Source: Paenibacillus antibioticophila (lineage in GTDB: Bacteria > Bacillota > Bacilli > Paenibacillales > Paenibacillaceae). Taken from it: a stretch of 64,000 nt of DNA. A program made the position numbers and the translations under genes. The stretch lies in NCBI RefSeq assembly GCF_000455265.1, contig NZ_HG005141.1, positions 578,815-642,814 on the forward strand, in the 5' to 3' direction. The notes beneath the pieces are model-generated. The model was not told where the DNA came from and did not search any database. It was given only the letters and a program-made list of their open reading frames with translations. Positions 8,210 through 17,107 of this stretch are shown one piece after another (position 1 is the first letter of the stretch; the number at the start of each line of letters is the position of its first letter).

Positions 8210-8307
8210 TGGAACTACTACGTCTGTACTGGCAGCGTAAAAGGTTCTTTGTTACGAGAGAGCGGTTGCCTTTTGTTCAGCCTTACCTGCAATCGTCCGA
8301 CATAGCA

Positions 8308-8673
8308 TTAATAATTCTTTCTCAGCAGCTCGATCACCTCATCCAGGGTAAGTCCAAAGGATTTGTAGTAGGAGGTATCGATTTTCATTTGGCTCAGCAC
8401 CATGTCGTTGCGGATTTGCAGTATCTCGTCGGAAGTGAACTCGGCTACAAAACAGCCTTTACCTGTGACGGTGTTGATCAATCCGCTTCGTTCGAGTTCT
8501 TCCCAAGCCTTCTTTACGGTAATGACGCTAACGCGAAGCTCTTGGGCTGCCTGCCGAATCGGCGGTAAGCAATAGCCGCCTTCGAGCTCCCCCTTCAGAA
8601 TTAGGGCGCTGATCTGCTCGAAAAGCTGCTGATAGATCGGTTTTTCCGATGTATTCGAGATCGATACGTTCAT
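8308..8673 (-). CDS. GntR family regulator, YtrA-like
   Basis: A 121-residue repressor-type protein with the short YtrA architecture: an N-terminal winged helix (EKPIYQQLFEQISALI, PPIRQAAQELRVSVITVKKAWEELERSG) and a brief C-terminal tail. The start ATG at 8673 overlaps the permease stop (ATGAAATGA) behind GGAG, so translation is coupled. Here the regulator is the last gene of ABC ATPase-permease-regulator. In the paralogous module at 58.6-60.4 kb it comes first. Confidence 0.9.
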   Translation of the reverse strand: MNVSISNTSEKPIYQQLFEQISALILKGELEGGYCLPPIRQAAQELRVSVITVKKAWEELERSGLINTVTGKGCFVAEFTSDEILQIRNDMVLSQMKIDTSYYKSFGLTLDEVIELLRKNY

Positions 8674-8674
8674 T

Positions 8675-9331
8675 TCATAAAATCTCCACTTTGAGGAATC
8701 GCTTAACCGCAATCCGATAGGTAATCATGTTCAATGCAACAAAGATCACGATGCCTGCGGCCAGAATAGATATTTGCAGTTCTGTATTATGGACCCCGGA
8801 ACCGTTGAAAATGTCGGACACCACCGGACTGGCAATTCCGATCCATTGGGCAACTCCGGCAAACAACATAGCGGCCGGAATGGATACAAGCGCTGACCCG
8901 CCGAAGTTATACGCTGTCTTGTAGTACATGGAGATAAAGATCACATTGAAGATCGCAAGCATGATAAAGCACAGGCCCCAAAAACCCATGTACGGTCCGA
9001 AGAAAAAATGGGTCAGATCCGGATATAAGTAAATATTGACCACACTAAAGATCATAGCCACTCCGACATGCAATAATTCCAGAATGACCATAACGATCAC
9101 CCTTGCTTTCACGATATCTTTTTTGGTGATGGGCATCATCGAGGTAAATAACAAATCGTTCTGCGCTCTAAATTGTCCGAACATAACAGGTACCGTGATC
9201 CAGCAAAAATAGAGTATGACAAGGAAATAGATCCAACCCGGAATTAGCATTAAGGCGCCTAGAAGAACAGGGAGGATCAGAAAAAAGGGACTGATCGCTA
9301 ATTTCAAATCCTTCATCACCAAGTTATACAT
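8675..9331 (-). CDS. ABC-2 type transporter permease
   Basis: A 218-residue membrane protein with about six hydrophobic segments, including an N-terminal pair, VIVMVILELLHVGVAMIFSV, LCFIMLAIFNVIFISM and a C-terminal helix before RIAVKRFLKVEIL. It overlaps the end of the ATPase gene by 8 bp. It is the membrane partner of that ATPase in an exporter whose substrate is unknown. YtrA-linked exporters often respond to cell-wall-active peptides, but that is inference. Confidence 0.85.
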   Translation of the reverse strand: MYNLVMKDLKLAISPFFLILPVLLGALMLIPGWIYFLVILYFCWITVPVMFGQFRAQNDLLFTSMMPITKKDIVKARVIVMVILELLHVGVAMIFSVVNIYLYPDLTHFFFGPYMGFWGLCFIMLAIFNVIFISMYYKTAYNFGGSALVSIPAAMLFAGVAQWIGIASPVVSDIFNGSGVHNTELQISILAAGIVIFVALNMITYRIAVKRFLKVEIL

Positions 9332-10178
9332 ACATATCCTCCTTTTTCGCGAAATAGATCATGATTTCCTCTAGACTCGGCGTAGCTGCTCTAATACCGG
9401 AAGAGGAATCAAAGTCTCCGGAAGGGATCAATCCGGTAAAACCGAATGAGTTTACTTTGTAGGAGATCATTTTATCTTTGACTTGGTTCAGCTGGCTTTC
9501 GCTACCGCTCAGTAAGCGATAGGACTCCAAGAGTTCATTTTTCTCTGAACTGGCGACGATTTGCCCATTGTCGATAAAGGTAATAAAATCCGCGCACTTT
9601 TCCAGATCCGATGTAATGTGAGTCGAGAAAAGAATGCTGATTTCACCATCGATGACGAGCTCCTGAAAAATATCCAGCAGGTCGTCTCTTGCCGCCGGAT
9701 CGAGTCCGCTTGTCGGCTCATCAAGAATGAGGAGCTTCGCGCCATGCGATAAAGCAATAGCCAGATTATATTTTACTCTCATTCCTGCCGACAATTCAGC
9801 TACTTTCTTGTTCTCATCCAATTTGAATCTTTTCAAATAGTTGTAATAGGTGTCATGATCCCAGTTCTTGTAGAACTTCCTAATGACCTCGGTCAATGTT
9901 CTTAACTTGCTGCGGGTGTAGAAATCAACGCCGCCAAAAGCGCATCCGATTTCCTGCTTCAATTCGGTTTCGTGTTCGGCGATATCCTTGCCCAGAATAC
10001 GCACTTCTCCGCTATCGATATGAATCATATTCAGGATCGATTTGATCGTGGTCGTCTTCCCTGCGCCATTGGCACCGATAAACCCCATAATATAGCCCTT
10101 TTCTAATTGAAACGATATATCCCTTAATTGAAAATTCGGGTATTTCTTATTTAAATTTCGAATATCTAAAGCCAGCAT
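9324..10178 (-). CDS. ABC transporter ATP-binding protein
   Basis: A 284-residue ATPase with Walker A GANGAGKTT near residue 36, signature LSAGMRVKYNLAIAL, Walker B LLILDEPTSGLDP and H-loop STHITSDLEK. The start at 10178 follows GGAGGTATAAC. It is the first gene of the operon and overlaps the permease gene. About half of the C-terminal 80 residues diverge from other ABC proteins, as usual for this exporter type. Confidence 0.92.
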   Translation of the reverse strand: MLALDIRNLNKKYPNFQLRDISFQLEKGYIMGFIGANGAGKTTTIKSILNMIHIDSGEVRILGKDIAEHETELKQEIGCAFGGVDFYTRSKLRTLTEVIRKFYKNWDHDTYYNYLKRFKLDENKKVAELSAGMRVKYNLAIALSHGAKLLILDEPTSGLDPAARDDLLDIFQELVIDGEISILFSTHITSDLEKCADFITFIDNGQIVASSEKNELLESYRLLSGSESQLNQVKDKMISYKVNSFGFTGLIPSGDFDSSSGIRAATPSLEEIMIYFAKKEDMYV

Positions 10179-10206
10179 GTTATACCTCCTTCTATAATTG
10201 TGTATG

Positions 10207-10220
10207 TTGTGTATGCACAA
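10207..10220. promoter_or_regulatory. Candidate GntR operator upstream of first ABC operon
   Basis: TTGTGTATGCACAA is a 14-bp interrupted palindrome (TTGTG/CACAA) about 30 bp upstream of the ATPase start. YtrA-like regulators bind GTGTA-type inverted repeats, so it is a plausible but unproven site. Confidence 0.4.
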
Positions 10221-10312
10221 TATATCACGGAGAGCTTATGAAGTCAATTACCCCAAACTAAACTAATTTTGTATTAGAATAAAGATAATTAGCCGAAAAT
10301 AGGAGGTTTGAG

Positions 10313-11251
10313 ATGAACGGTAAAATCGTCATCATCACAGGGGCAAATTCGGGGATTGGTAAAGCAGCCGCATTCAAATTTGCAGCAGAAGGATATCGTG
10401 TGATCATGGCCTGCCGCAATATGGAGATCAGTGCGGCCGTACAAAGGGAAATCATTGAAACCACAAAAAGTAACGAGGTAGATTTGATGGAGCTCGACGT
10501 TTCCTCCTTTGATTGCATTCGTAATTTTTGTGCAGCTTTTAAAGCGAAATATCCGCTTCTGGACATCCTGATCCATAATGCTGCCTACCTAAATCATGGG
10601 GAAAAAGAGTATAAACTCAGCCCTGATCATATCGAATTGTCTTTCGCTACGAACGCATTCGGCCCCACTTTGATGACGCGACTGCTAGCCGATCATCTTG
10701 CACAATCCCAAGACCCCAGAGTGCTCAATGCTTGCACAACAAACATCAAAAACTTCTTCGACCCTAAAAGAACCATCGAGTTTGATAATTTGCGCGGAGA
10801 ACTGAAGGACACCCGGCCTTACAGCACGTATAAGATGTATGGAGACTCGAAAATGGCCCTCTTAATGCTCACCTTCAGACTAGCAGAGGAATTTAAAAGC
10901 AGGGGGATCAAGGTCAATGCCATTCAAATTAATCGAGTAAAACTTTCAAAAGAGACGATTAAAAAAATGAAGTCATTTTGGAGAGTATTGGCATGGGCGC
11001 AAAATATCACTAACCCTTTACCGGCAGGCATGGCGGACAACTATTTTCAGATTACCACTTCGGATGAATTCAAGGATGTTACTGGGCAGCTAATCAATCA
11101 CGAGAGAGAAATTGTTAAACCAGCCTCAACCGAGAAGGGCTTCACTCAATTGAAGAATATCTTCGGCTCAAGCAGCTATCCCAGCTATGCTGCAAATCCT
11201 GAAAACGTTGAACGTATATGGAGCTTAAACAACCTGCTCACTGAGGATTGA
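10313..11251 (+). CDS. SDR family oxidoreductase
   Basis: A 312-residue short-chain dehydrogenase/reductase. The cofactor motif GANSGIGKA is at residues 9-17, the structural NNAG-like motif reads HNAAY, and the active-site YxxxK appears as YGDSK. It resembles retinol-dehydrogenase-like members with a long C-terminal region. The start follows AGGAGGTTTGAG. It is transcribed divergently from the ABC operon and stands alone on the plus strand. The substrate is unknown. Confidence 0.88.
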   Translation: MNGKIVIITGANSGIGKAAAFKFAAEGYRVIMACRNMEISAAVQREIIETTKSNEVDLMELDVSSFDCIRNFCAAFKAKYPLLDILIHNAAYLNHGEKEYKLSPDHIELSFATNAFGPTLMTRLLADHLAQSQDPRVLNACTTNIKNFFDPKRTIEFDNLRGELKDTRPYSTYKMYGDSKMALLMLTFRLAEEFKSRGIKVNAIQINRVKLSKETIKKMKSFWRVLAWAQNITNPLPAGMADNYFQITTSDEFKDVTGQLINHEREIVKPASTEKGFTQLKNIFGSSSYPSYAANPENVERIWSLNNLLTED

Positions 11252-11254
11252 ATT

Positions 11255-11962
11255 TTAAGCCTTGCGCACTTGCCTAATGAGTTCAATATATTGCAGATCC
11301 CCATATCCAAGTGTCGGAAATACAGAAATGAGCTGCTTCACCAATTCCGCTTCGGATAGATGAGTGTGGTTCTTGATATATTTCGTTACGCTGTTGTCTT
11401 CAGCAAGCATACTTAAATGCAGTTCAATCGCTTGGTACATGACCGGTAATAATGCTAACGAGGGCTTCTGTTGATGCATGAGCACTTCTTCATATACATT
11501 TAGATAGCTGCCCAAAAAGAGCTCGGTTTGATTGACCTTAAATTCATCGTCCCGAAAGCTGTTTAAAAATACCTTTCCCTTATAGTTAGACTGTTCCAGA
11601 TAAGCTAGTACGGTCAAAAGATTCATTTGGCAAAATACATCTTCCCCAAACCATAAAACGATGTAATTATAGTGATTTTGAAATAAAGGTTTTAATGGCT
11701 CTATGACTATTTTCTTGTAGCTTTCTACGGAGCTTTGATGCCCTTCTGCACGAAGCTGAATAAATCGATCATCAAAGATGGGCTTTGCCGCCGGATGCAC
11801 ACACATGGCTTCATTGAATGGAACATAATCCGAGCTCCCCATGATTTTATTTGAATGAAATTCATCATACATGCTTTGTCCATTTAAAATATTTAAAACA
11901 TCCGCGTCAAATAACTCTGCCTTGCTATTTTGCAATTGTATTACCTCTTCTTTAAAGTTCAT
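11255..11962 (-). CDS. DUF1835-like hypothetical protein
   Basis: A 235-residue soluble protein starting at ATG 11962 after AGGAGACGGAAATAAC. The segments VPFNEAMCVHPAA, RLQ-like FIQLRAEGHQSSVE and YIVLWFGEDVFCQMNLLTVLAYLE resemble the DUF1835 pattern, whose function is not established. It ends 4 bp from the convergent SDR gene, so the two transcripts overlap at their ends. Confidence 0.65.
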   Translation of the reverse strand: MNFKEEVIQLQNSKAELFDADVLNILNGQSMYDEFHSNKIMGSSDYVPFNEAMCVHPAAKPIFDDRFIQLRAEGHQSSVESYKKIVIEPLKPLFQNHYNYIVLWFGEDVFCQMNLLTVLAYLEQSNYKGKVFLNSFRDDEFKVNQTELFLGSYLNVYEEVLMHQQKPSLALLPVMYQAIELHLSMLAEDNSVTKYIKNHTHLSEAELVKQLISVFPTLGYGDLQYIELIRQVRKA

Positions 11963-12090
11963 GTTATTTCCGTCTCCTTCTCGAATTAATATCAGCTTCA
12001 CATACGATTGAACCGGTATATATTTAGGAAGATCTACATTCGTCTGATAGTTGTTGTGATTCCCTTATTCTATAATCATAAACAACAGAA

Positions 12091-12139
12091 CCACCTAAAG
12101 CGTTGTGAATTCAACGTTCCAGGTGGTCTCTTTTTTTTT
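12091..12139 (+). terminator. Orphan plus-strand terminator
   Basis: A strong nested stem, CCACCT..CGTTG/CAACG..AGGTGG, is followed by about nine Ts on the plus strand. No plus-strand gene ends just upstream. A TATAAT at 12070-12075 lies only about 15 bp before the stem, so it may close a very short transcript or be a leftover of a lost gene. Confidence 0.65.
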
Positions 12140-12210
12140 GCAAAAAGTATGTTCCCAAGACGCCGATATTTCATGATCCCCCTCCTGCTTGTCCCTTCAC
12201 GCGCTTTATA

Positions 12211-13230
12211 TCACAATCCAGCTTCGCTGCTGGCGATCACTTGTCCGGTTGAGGACAAATCGTAATCACCCAAGGAAAAAAGCACATCGTGAAGCTCCGC
12301 AGACAGCAGCGCCTCGCGCAGCAGGCCAATCCATTCCCGGTTTTCAGGTTTGTTCAGCACAACCAGGTCAACCCGCTCCGCGATCAGCGGGATAAAGTCC
12401 AAGCCAGCGATGCGGGCCGGACGCTCACTTCCGACGCCGACATCGGCCCCTCCCAGCGCAATCCGGCCGCCAAGACCCATATGGGTCGTTTCTTCCTGCT
12501 CGTAGCCGTTAACGGACGACGGGACGATGCCCCTAAGTCTCAGCTGCTCGTCAAGTAAAACCCGGGCGCCCGAGCCTTTTTCCCGATTGATCAGACGGAT
12601 ATTCGGACGCGCCAGGTCCTCCCAGGTAGTGATTCCCAAAGGGTTCCCCTGCTTTACGTAAAATCCCGCTTTGCGCGTCACGAAATGAAACACAAGATAC
12701 GGCAATGATATAAACAATTTACGGATATACGGAAGGTTGTACTCCCCGGTGTCGCCATCGTACAAATGCGTGCTGACGATATCCGCCCCGCCGTTATACA
12801 TGGCCACCAGGCTGTCCATGCTGCTGGCGAAGGAGCGCAGCGGCCGGAATTTGGAGCTTCGCTTTTCCAGCGCTTTCGCCAACAAATCAAGGCCTGGGTC
12901 CTGCCCCGTGATGACCAGTGGTTTTACTCCGTCATTGGCTTCAGCACTGCTGACCGGCAGCGATACGGGAGTCAACGGCGTTAGTCGGACGTCCGCGGCA
13001 ACGAAGCCAACGGGTCCGCCGCCAAGCCGGCCTGGCGCAGTACCGCCGGCTGTGTATCCGCTTTTCGCTTTAAGTTTATACGCTTCGAGATCCGTGGAAT
13101 CCACCCGCATTTGTTTGCCTACGCGATATGCGGGCAGCTCTCCTTTTTTGATCAGATCATAAACGGTTAATTTGGATACTTTAAGTAATTTGGCGATTTC
13201 TTCGGTCGTGTAAGAGATCGGTTCGGTCAT
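12211..13230 (-). CDS. Helix-turn-helix regulator with molybdate-binding-protein-like domain
   Basis: A 339-residue regulator. The N-terminus (YTTEEIAKLLKVSKLTVYDLIKKG) is an excisionase/MerR-type DNA-binding motif. From about residue 95 the protein resembles periplasmic molybdate-type binding proteins (PF12727-like), for example PLVITGQDPGLDLLAKALE, INREKGSGARVLLDEQL and GGADVGVGSERPA. The start at 13230 follows AGGAGAAACTT. It is divergent from modA, so it probably senses molybdate or a related oxyanion and controls that uptake operon. Regulators of this layout often sit beside mod genes. Confidence 0.85.
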   Translation of the reverse strand: MTEPISYTTEEIAKLLKVSKLTVYDLIKKGELPAYRVGKQMRVDSTDLEAYKLKAKSGYTAGGTAPGRLGGGPVGFVAADVRLTPLTPVSLPVSSAEANDGVKPLVITGQDPGLDLLAKALEKRSSKFRPLRSFASSMDSLVAMYNGGADIVSTHLYDGDTGEYNLPYIRKLFISLPYLVFHFVTRKAGFYVKQGNPLGITTWEDLARPNIRLINREKGSGARVLLDEQLRLRGIVPSSVNGYEQEETTHMGLGGRIALGGADVGVGSERPARIAGLDFIPLIAERVDLVVLNKPENREWIGLLREALLSAELHDVLFSLGDYDLSSTGQVIASSEAGL

Positions 13231-13420
13231 AAGTTTCTCCTTGTACACGTCATCTATGAATTGTTCCAGCTAGACTTATCTTACTGATGTTCCCGCTATA
13301 TTTCAATGAACGGCGCGGTCAGGGCGAATTTTATTATTGAAATGTGCGTGAAATCTCTATACACTTCATTATGTTTAGTATAATCTAGATATAATTAGTT
13401 ATAACCAGGGAGGAAGATTC
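13231..13420. promoter_or_regulatory. Divergent control region of regulator and modA
   Basis: This 190-bp region holds both start signals. For modA a TATAAT-like box lies about 40 bp before the start. The AT-rich repeat TATAATCTAGATATAATTAG around it could be an operator, but I cannot define the site boundaries. Confidence 0.4.
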
Positions 13421-14269
13421 ATGTTTCAACGAAAAATGATACCTTTGCTGGCCGCGATGATGACCGCGCTTATGCTGGTCATCTCCGGCTGCGGAAGCGC
13501 GGGAAACAACGCCCCATCGGCCAATAAGGATACCGCAGCCCAGGCGGAAGCGTCCAGCGCAAATTCAACCGCTTCCCCAAAAGTCGAACTGCTCGTTTCC
13601 GCCGCGGCAAGCCTTACCGAGAGTATGGACGAGTTAAAAACAATTTACGAAACCGCCCACAACGATGTTAATCTTACCTTTAATTACGGGGCATCCGGGA
13701 CGCTGCAGCAGCAGATCGAGCAAGGCGCGCCGGCGGATTTGTTTTTGTCGGCCGGAAAGAAGCAGATGGACGCTTTACTGGATAAAGGACTTATCAATTC
13801 AGAATTATCGGTAAACCTGCTGACCAATGACCTGGTGCTCATCGTTCCGGGGAACTCTGCCGTTCAAATTAACGCGCTGGAGGACCTGGAGCAGGCCGGA
13901 AACATCGCCATCGGGACACCCGAATCCGTGCCCGCCGGCAAATATGCCCAGCAAACTCTTTCCTATTTTAAGCTTTGGGACAGTTTGCAGCCCAAGCTGG
14001 TTTTGACGAAAGATGTGAAGCAGGTGTTGTCCTATGTGGAGACAGGCAATGCGGATGCGGGTTTTGTATATAAAACGGATGCCGCCGTCTCCGACAAAGT
14101 GAAGATTGCGCTAACCGCGGACCCGGCAAGCCATGACCCGATCGAATATCCGGCCGGCGTGCTGACGGGCAGCCAACATCCGGACGAGGCTAAAGCTTTT
14201 TACGAGTTTTTGCAAACCGATGAGGCGATGGAAGTGTTTAAAAAATACGGATTTAACCCGGCGGAGTAA
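13421..14269 (+). CDS. modA: Molybdate ABC transporter substrate-binding lipoprotein
   Basis: A 282-residue binding protein for molybdate (or tungstate), lipid-anchored outside the membrane. The signal peptide ends in a lipobox VISGC. The mature part has the ModA pattern: LLVSAAASLTESMDELK, FNYGASGTLQQQIEQGAPADLFLSA split over two strands, and DAGFVYKTDA near the C-terminus. The start follows AGGGAGGAAGATTC. It lies 9 bp before modB. Molybdate is needed for the FeMo cofactor made by the adjacent nif cluster. Confidence 0.93.
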   Translation: MFQRKMIPLLAAMMTALMLVISGCGSAGNNAPSANKDTAAQAEASSANSTASPKVELLVSAAASLTESMDELKTIYETAHNDVNLTFNYGASGTLQQQIEQGAPADLFLSAGKKQMDALLDKGLINSELSVNLLTNDLVLIVPGNSAVQINALEDLEQAGNIAIGTPESVPAGKYAQQTLSYFKLWDSLQPKLVLTKDVKQVLSYVETGNADAGFVYKTDAAVSDKVKIALTADPASHDPIEYPAGVLTGSQHPDEAKAFYEFLQTDEAMEVFKKYGFNPAE

Positions 14270-14278
14270 CGGCCCGTA

Positions 14279-14953
14279 ATGAATTCATTATTCGTGTCGG
14301 AAAATTTTTGGTCGCCGGTCCTGTTGTCGCTTCAGGTATCGATTGCCGCAACGGTGATTGCATTTCTCCTCGGACTTGTGGTGGCATGGCGGATGGCGGC
14401 CGCGGTTTTTTACGGCAAATCGCTGCTGGAGACGGCGTTCCTGCTGCCGCTTGTGCTGCCGCCCAGCGTCGTCGGCTTTATCCTGCTCGTGCTGCTTGGC
14501 CGAAACGGCTGGATCGGTCAGGCGGCCTCCGCCTGGTTTAACCTGTCCTTTGTGTTTCAGCCGCTCGGAGCGATCGTCGCCGCCAGCGTCGTCAGCTTTC
14601 CGCTGATCTATCAAACGCTGAAAACCGGGTTCCAGTCGGTGAAAAAAGACGTCAAGGAGGCGGCTCGCGCGCAAGGGGCCAACGAGTGGCAGGTGCTTAT
14701 TCATATCGTGCTGCCGCTCTCCTTGCGGTCGCTGCAAGCGGCTTTTATTCTCGGCTTCGCCCGCGCGCTGGGCGAATTCGGCGCCACCTTGATGGTCGCC
14801 GGCAACATTCCCGGCCGGACGCAAACGATCCCGACAGCCATTTATTTCGCCGTTGATGCCGGCAATATGCCGCTCGCCTGGGCGCTCACGGGCTGCATGA
14901 TCCTGCTGTCGTTTTTGCTGCTGATGCTCTCTTCCAGATTTAATAGCGACTAG
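14279..14953 (+). CDS. modB: Molybdate ABC transporter permease
   Basis: A 224-residue inner-membrane permease with about five membrane helices and the EAA loop EAARAQGANEWQVLIHIVLP that contacts the ATPase. Hallmark segments are LPLVLPPSVVGFILLVLLG and GFARALGEFGATLMVAGNIPG. It follows modA closely. No modC ATPase gene is present next to it, since nifV on the other strand comes next, so an ATPase encoded elsewhere must serve it. Confidence 0.94.
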   Translation: MNSLFVSENFWSPVLLSLQVSIAATVIAFLLGLVVAWRMAAAVFYGKSLLETAFLLPLVLPPSVVGFILLVLLGRNGWIGQAASAWFNLSFVFQPLGAIVAASVVSFPLIYQTLKTGFQSVKKDVKEAARAQGANEWQVLIHIVLPLSLRSLQAAFILGFARALGEFGATLMVAGNIPGRTQTIPTAIYFAVDAGNMPLAWALTGCMILLSFLLLMLSSRFNSD

Positions 14954-14976
14954 AGTGCGCTTCACAGCACAAGCTG

Positions 14977-15027
14977 AAAACCCCCTCTCAGTAAGCCGCC
15001 AGTTGGTTTACGAGAAGAGGGGGTTTT
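14977..15027. terminator. Bidirectional terminator between modB and nifV
   Basis: AAAACCCCCTCT pairs with AGAGGGGGTTTT around a long loop, giving a stable stem with T-tracts in both directions. It separates the convergent mod and nif transcripts. Confidence 0.8.
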
Positions 15028-15105
15028 CGCTGTCTATGACTCGAAGGCGGCCAGCCACAGCGCCGTTATTTCAAAACCGGCATGGGGAGAAGCAGTACAG
15101 CTTCT

Positions 15106-16233
15106 TTACTTCGCCAATTCCTCCTTTGCCCACTCCCCGATTTCCTGGCTGTCCACCGGGTATTTGCGTTCCCCCGCCGTCCGCCGCAGCCGCTCCAGTA
15201 ATGTCTCGATAATTCCTTCGCTCACCTTAAGCCCTTCCCCGTCCAGCGCCAGACGCACCGAACTGCGCCCCGAATGCTTGCCCAACACGATGACGTGATC
15301 CGCGCCGAGTTCGGAAGGATCAAGCGCCTGGTACGTCCGGCGGTCTTTCATCAGGCCGTTCACATGAATCCCGGATTCATGAGCAAAGGCGAGCCGCCCC
15401 ACCAGCGGCCGCGCATCGGGGATGTCTCTGCCGGCCGCACGGGCGACGAGCTCGGCCAAAGGCTTTAGCTTGTCGGGACGCACCGTGCATTCCCCTCGGT
15501 ATAAGTGCTTCCAGGCCATCACCACTTCCTCCAGCGCGGCGTTGCCCGCGCGCTCACCGATGCCGAGCACGGTCGTGCTGGCCCACTTGGCTCCCGCCTC
15601 GATACCGGCCAGCGTATTTGCCGTGGCTAAGCCAAAATCGTTGTGGCAGTGGATCTCCAGTTCGATGTCGGGCGGGCAGGTGGCCAGCAGCGCGGACACC
15701 CTCGCATACAGCGTGCCGGGATGGTGAACGGACAAGGTATCGGCATAACGGAAGCGCCGGATTCCTTCTTTACGGAAACCGCAAACCAGCTCGCGCAAAA
15801 AAGCAAAATCGGCCCGCGAAGCATCCTCGAAACCGATCGATACGGCAAGCCCTTTTTTCAGCGCATAACATGCGGTGCGTTTGCCCATATCGATGACTTG
15901 GGCCGGCACCGCCCCCAGCTTGGCACGCATTTGGATCGACGATACGGGCAGGGCGATGTGGGCCGCATCCACGCCCGCCGAGAGGGAAGCGTCGATATCG
16001 GCGCAGCTTGCCCGATTCCAGGCCAGGAGCCGCATGGGCAACCCCAGTGCCGCGATCCGGCGGATGGCCCGGCATTCGTCTTCGCCCATGGCCGGGATGC
16101 CCACCTCGGCCTGCTCGACTCCGGCGGCGGCGAGACATTTGGCGATTTCCAGTTTTTCCTTAGCCGTAAACGCCACGCCAGCCGCCTGTTCCCCGTCGCG
16201 CAGCGTCGTGTCGCAAATCCGTAAGTTTTTCAT
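15106..16233 (-). CDS. nifV: Homocitrate synthase
   Basis: Condenses acetyl-CoA with 2-oxoglutarate to homocitrate, the organic ligand of FeMo-co. It has 375 residues, the normal length. The family motif DTTLRDGEQAAGVAF is at the N-terminus, the metal-binding HCHNDFGLATANTLAG lies near residue 195, and GERAGNAALEEVVMA follows. The start follows GGAGGGTAACCTTTT. It is the last gene of the nif operon, 32 bp after hesA. The nif context favours homocitrate synthase over 2-isopropylmalate synthase. Confidence 0.95.
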   Translation of the reverse strand: MKNLRICDTTLRDGEQAAGVAFTAKEKLEIAKCLAAAGVEQAEVGIPAMGEDECRAIRRIAALGLPMRLLAWNRASCADIDASLSAGVDAAHIALPVSSIQMRAKLGAVPAQVIDMGKRTACYALKKGLAVSIGFEDASRADFAFLRELVCGFRKEGIRRFRYADTLSVHHPGTLYARVSALLATCPPDIELEIHCHNDFGLATANTLAGIEAGAKWASTTVLGIGERAGNAALEEVVMAWKHLYRGECTVRPDKLKPLAELVARAAGRDIPDARPLVGRLAFAHESGIHVNGLMKDRRTYQALDPSELGADHVIVLGKHSGRSSVRLALDGEGLKVSEGIIETLLERLRRTAGERKYPVDSQEIGEWAKEELAK

Positions 16234-16265
16234 AAAAGGTTACCCTCCTCCCGTACCCGAAACCC

Positions 16266-17066
16266 TCAAACATTTTTGCAGCACACGCAGTCGGGGTTGC
16301 TGCGGAGCGAAACGACATAATTGCTCATATTCAGCGTATTGAACCGGTGCATGACATTGATGAACGGACGGCCAACCCCGGTAATCCACTTGACCGCCTC
16401 CAAAGCGGCCAGGCAGCCGGCCAGGCCGGAGGTGGCGCCCAAAACGGGAAATCCGAGGGGTTCCCATTCCTGCGGGCGCTCCGGGTACAAACACGCAAGG
16501 CATGGCGTCGCTCCCGGGACGATCGTCGTCAAGGAAACCTCAAACCCGTACATAGCCGCCTCGACCATCGGCTTCCCGGCAGTCACGCATAGGTGGTTCA
16601 AAGCGTACCGTTCGGGAAAATCGTACCTCGCGTCGATCACGATATCGGCCGCTCTTACCCAAGAGCCGCTTTCCGCAAGCGTGATTCGGGCATTATGCCC
16701 TTCAATGATCACCTCCGGATTAACTCGCTTCAAGCTCTCCTCTGCCGCAGCCATCCGCTCCTCGCCCACGCGGGCGGAATCCATCAGGATTTGCCGGTTC
16801 AAATCCGGCAGCTGGATTATCCCTTCATGCGCCAGGATCAGCTTGCCGATTCCGGCTGCCGCCAAATAGAGCGCCGCCGTTCCGCCCAGCCCGCCGATGC
16901 CTGCAACCAGCACCGTCGCTTCCTTCAGTTTGCGTTGCCCCTCCCGCCCCAGCAGTTTGAGCTGGCGGTCATAGCGGAAAAGCTCCTTCACAAGTTGCTG
17001 GTTCTCCTCCGCGTATTGCGGGCTTTCCATCTTCTCCACCGCGTTTTGCTCCGTAGTTCCCGGCAC
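16266..17066 (-). CDS. hesA: HesA/MoeB/ThiF family protein of the nif cluster
   Basis: An E1-like adenylating enzyme fold of 266 residues. The nucleotide site reads VLVAGIGGLGGTAALYLAAA, followed by LPDLNRQIL. Two zinc-type pairs are visible, CLAC (TPCLACLYP) and CVCC near the end. The start is GTG at 17066 behind GGGAGGGGGGACGAC. In Paenibacillus the gene is a standard member of the nif operon, thought to help metal or sulfur handling for the cofactor. The exact reaction is not established. Confidence 0.92.
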   Translation of the reverse strand: MPGTTEQNAVEKMESPQYAEENQQLVKELFRYDRQLKLLGREGQRKLKEATVLVAGIGGLGGTAALYLAAAGIGKLILAHEGIIQLPDLNRQILMDSARVGEERMAAAEESLKRVNPEVIIEGHNARITLAESGSWVRAADIVIDARYDFPERYALNHLCVTAGKPMVEAAMYGFEVSLTTIVPGATPCLACLYPERPQEWEPLGFPVLGATSGLAGCLAALEAVKWITGVGRPFINVMHRFNTLNMSNYVVSLRSNPDCVCCKNV

Positions 17067-17107
17067 GTCGTCCCCCCTCCCTTTTTTAAAACTTAAAGAT
17101 GTCCTTG

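Noticed and set aside
14288..14965. Long minus-strand open frame across modB
   Set aside because: High GC leaves long antisense frames open. The composition is Arg/Gln/His-rich with no family match, and modB is certain.
14954..15105. modC ATPase gene next to modB
   Set aside because: The space after modB holds only the terminator, and the next gene is nifV on the other strand.
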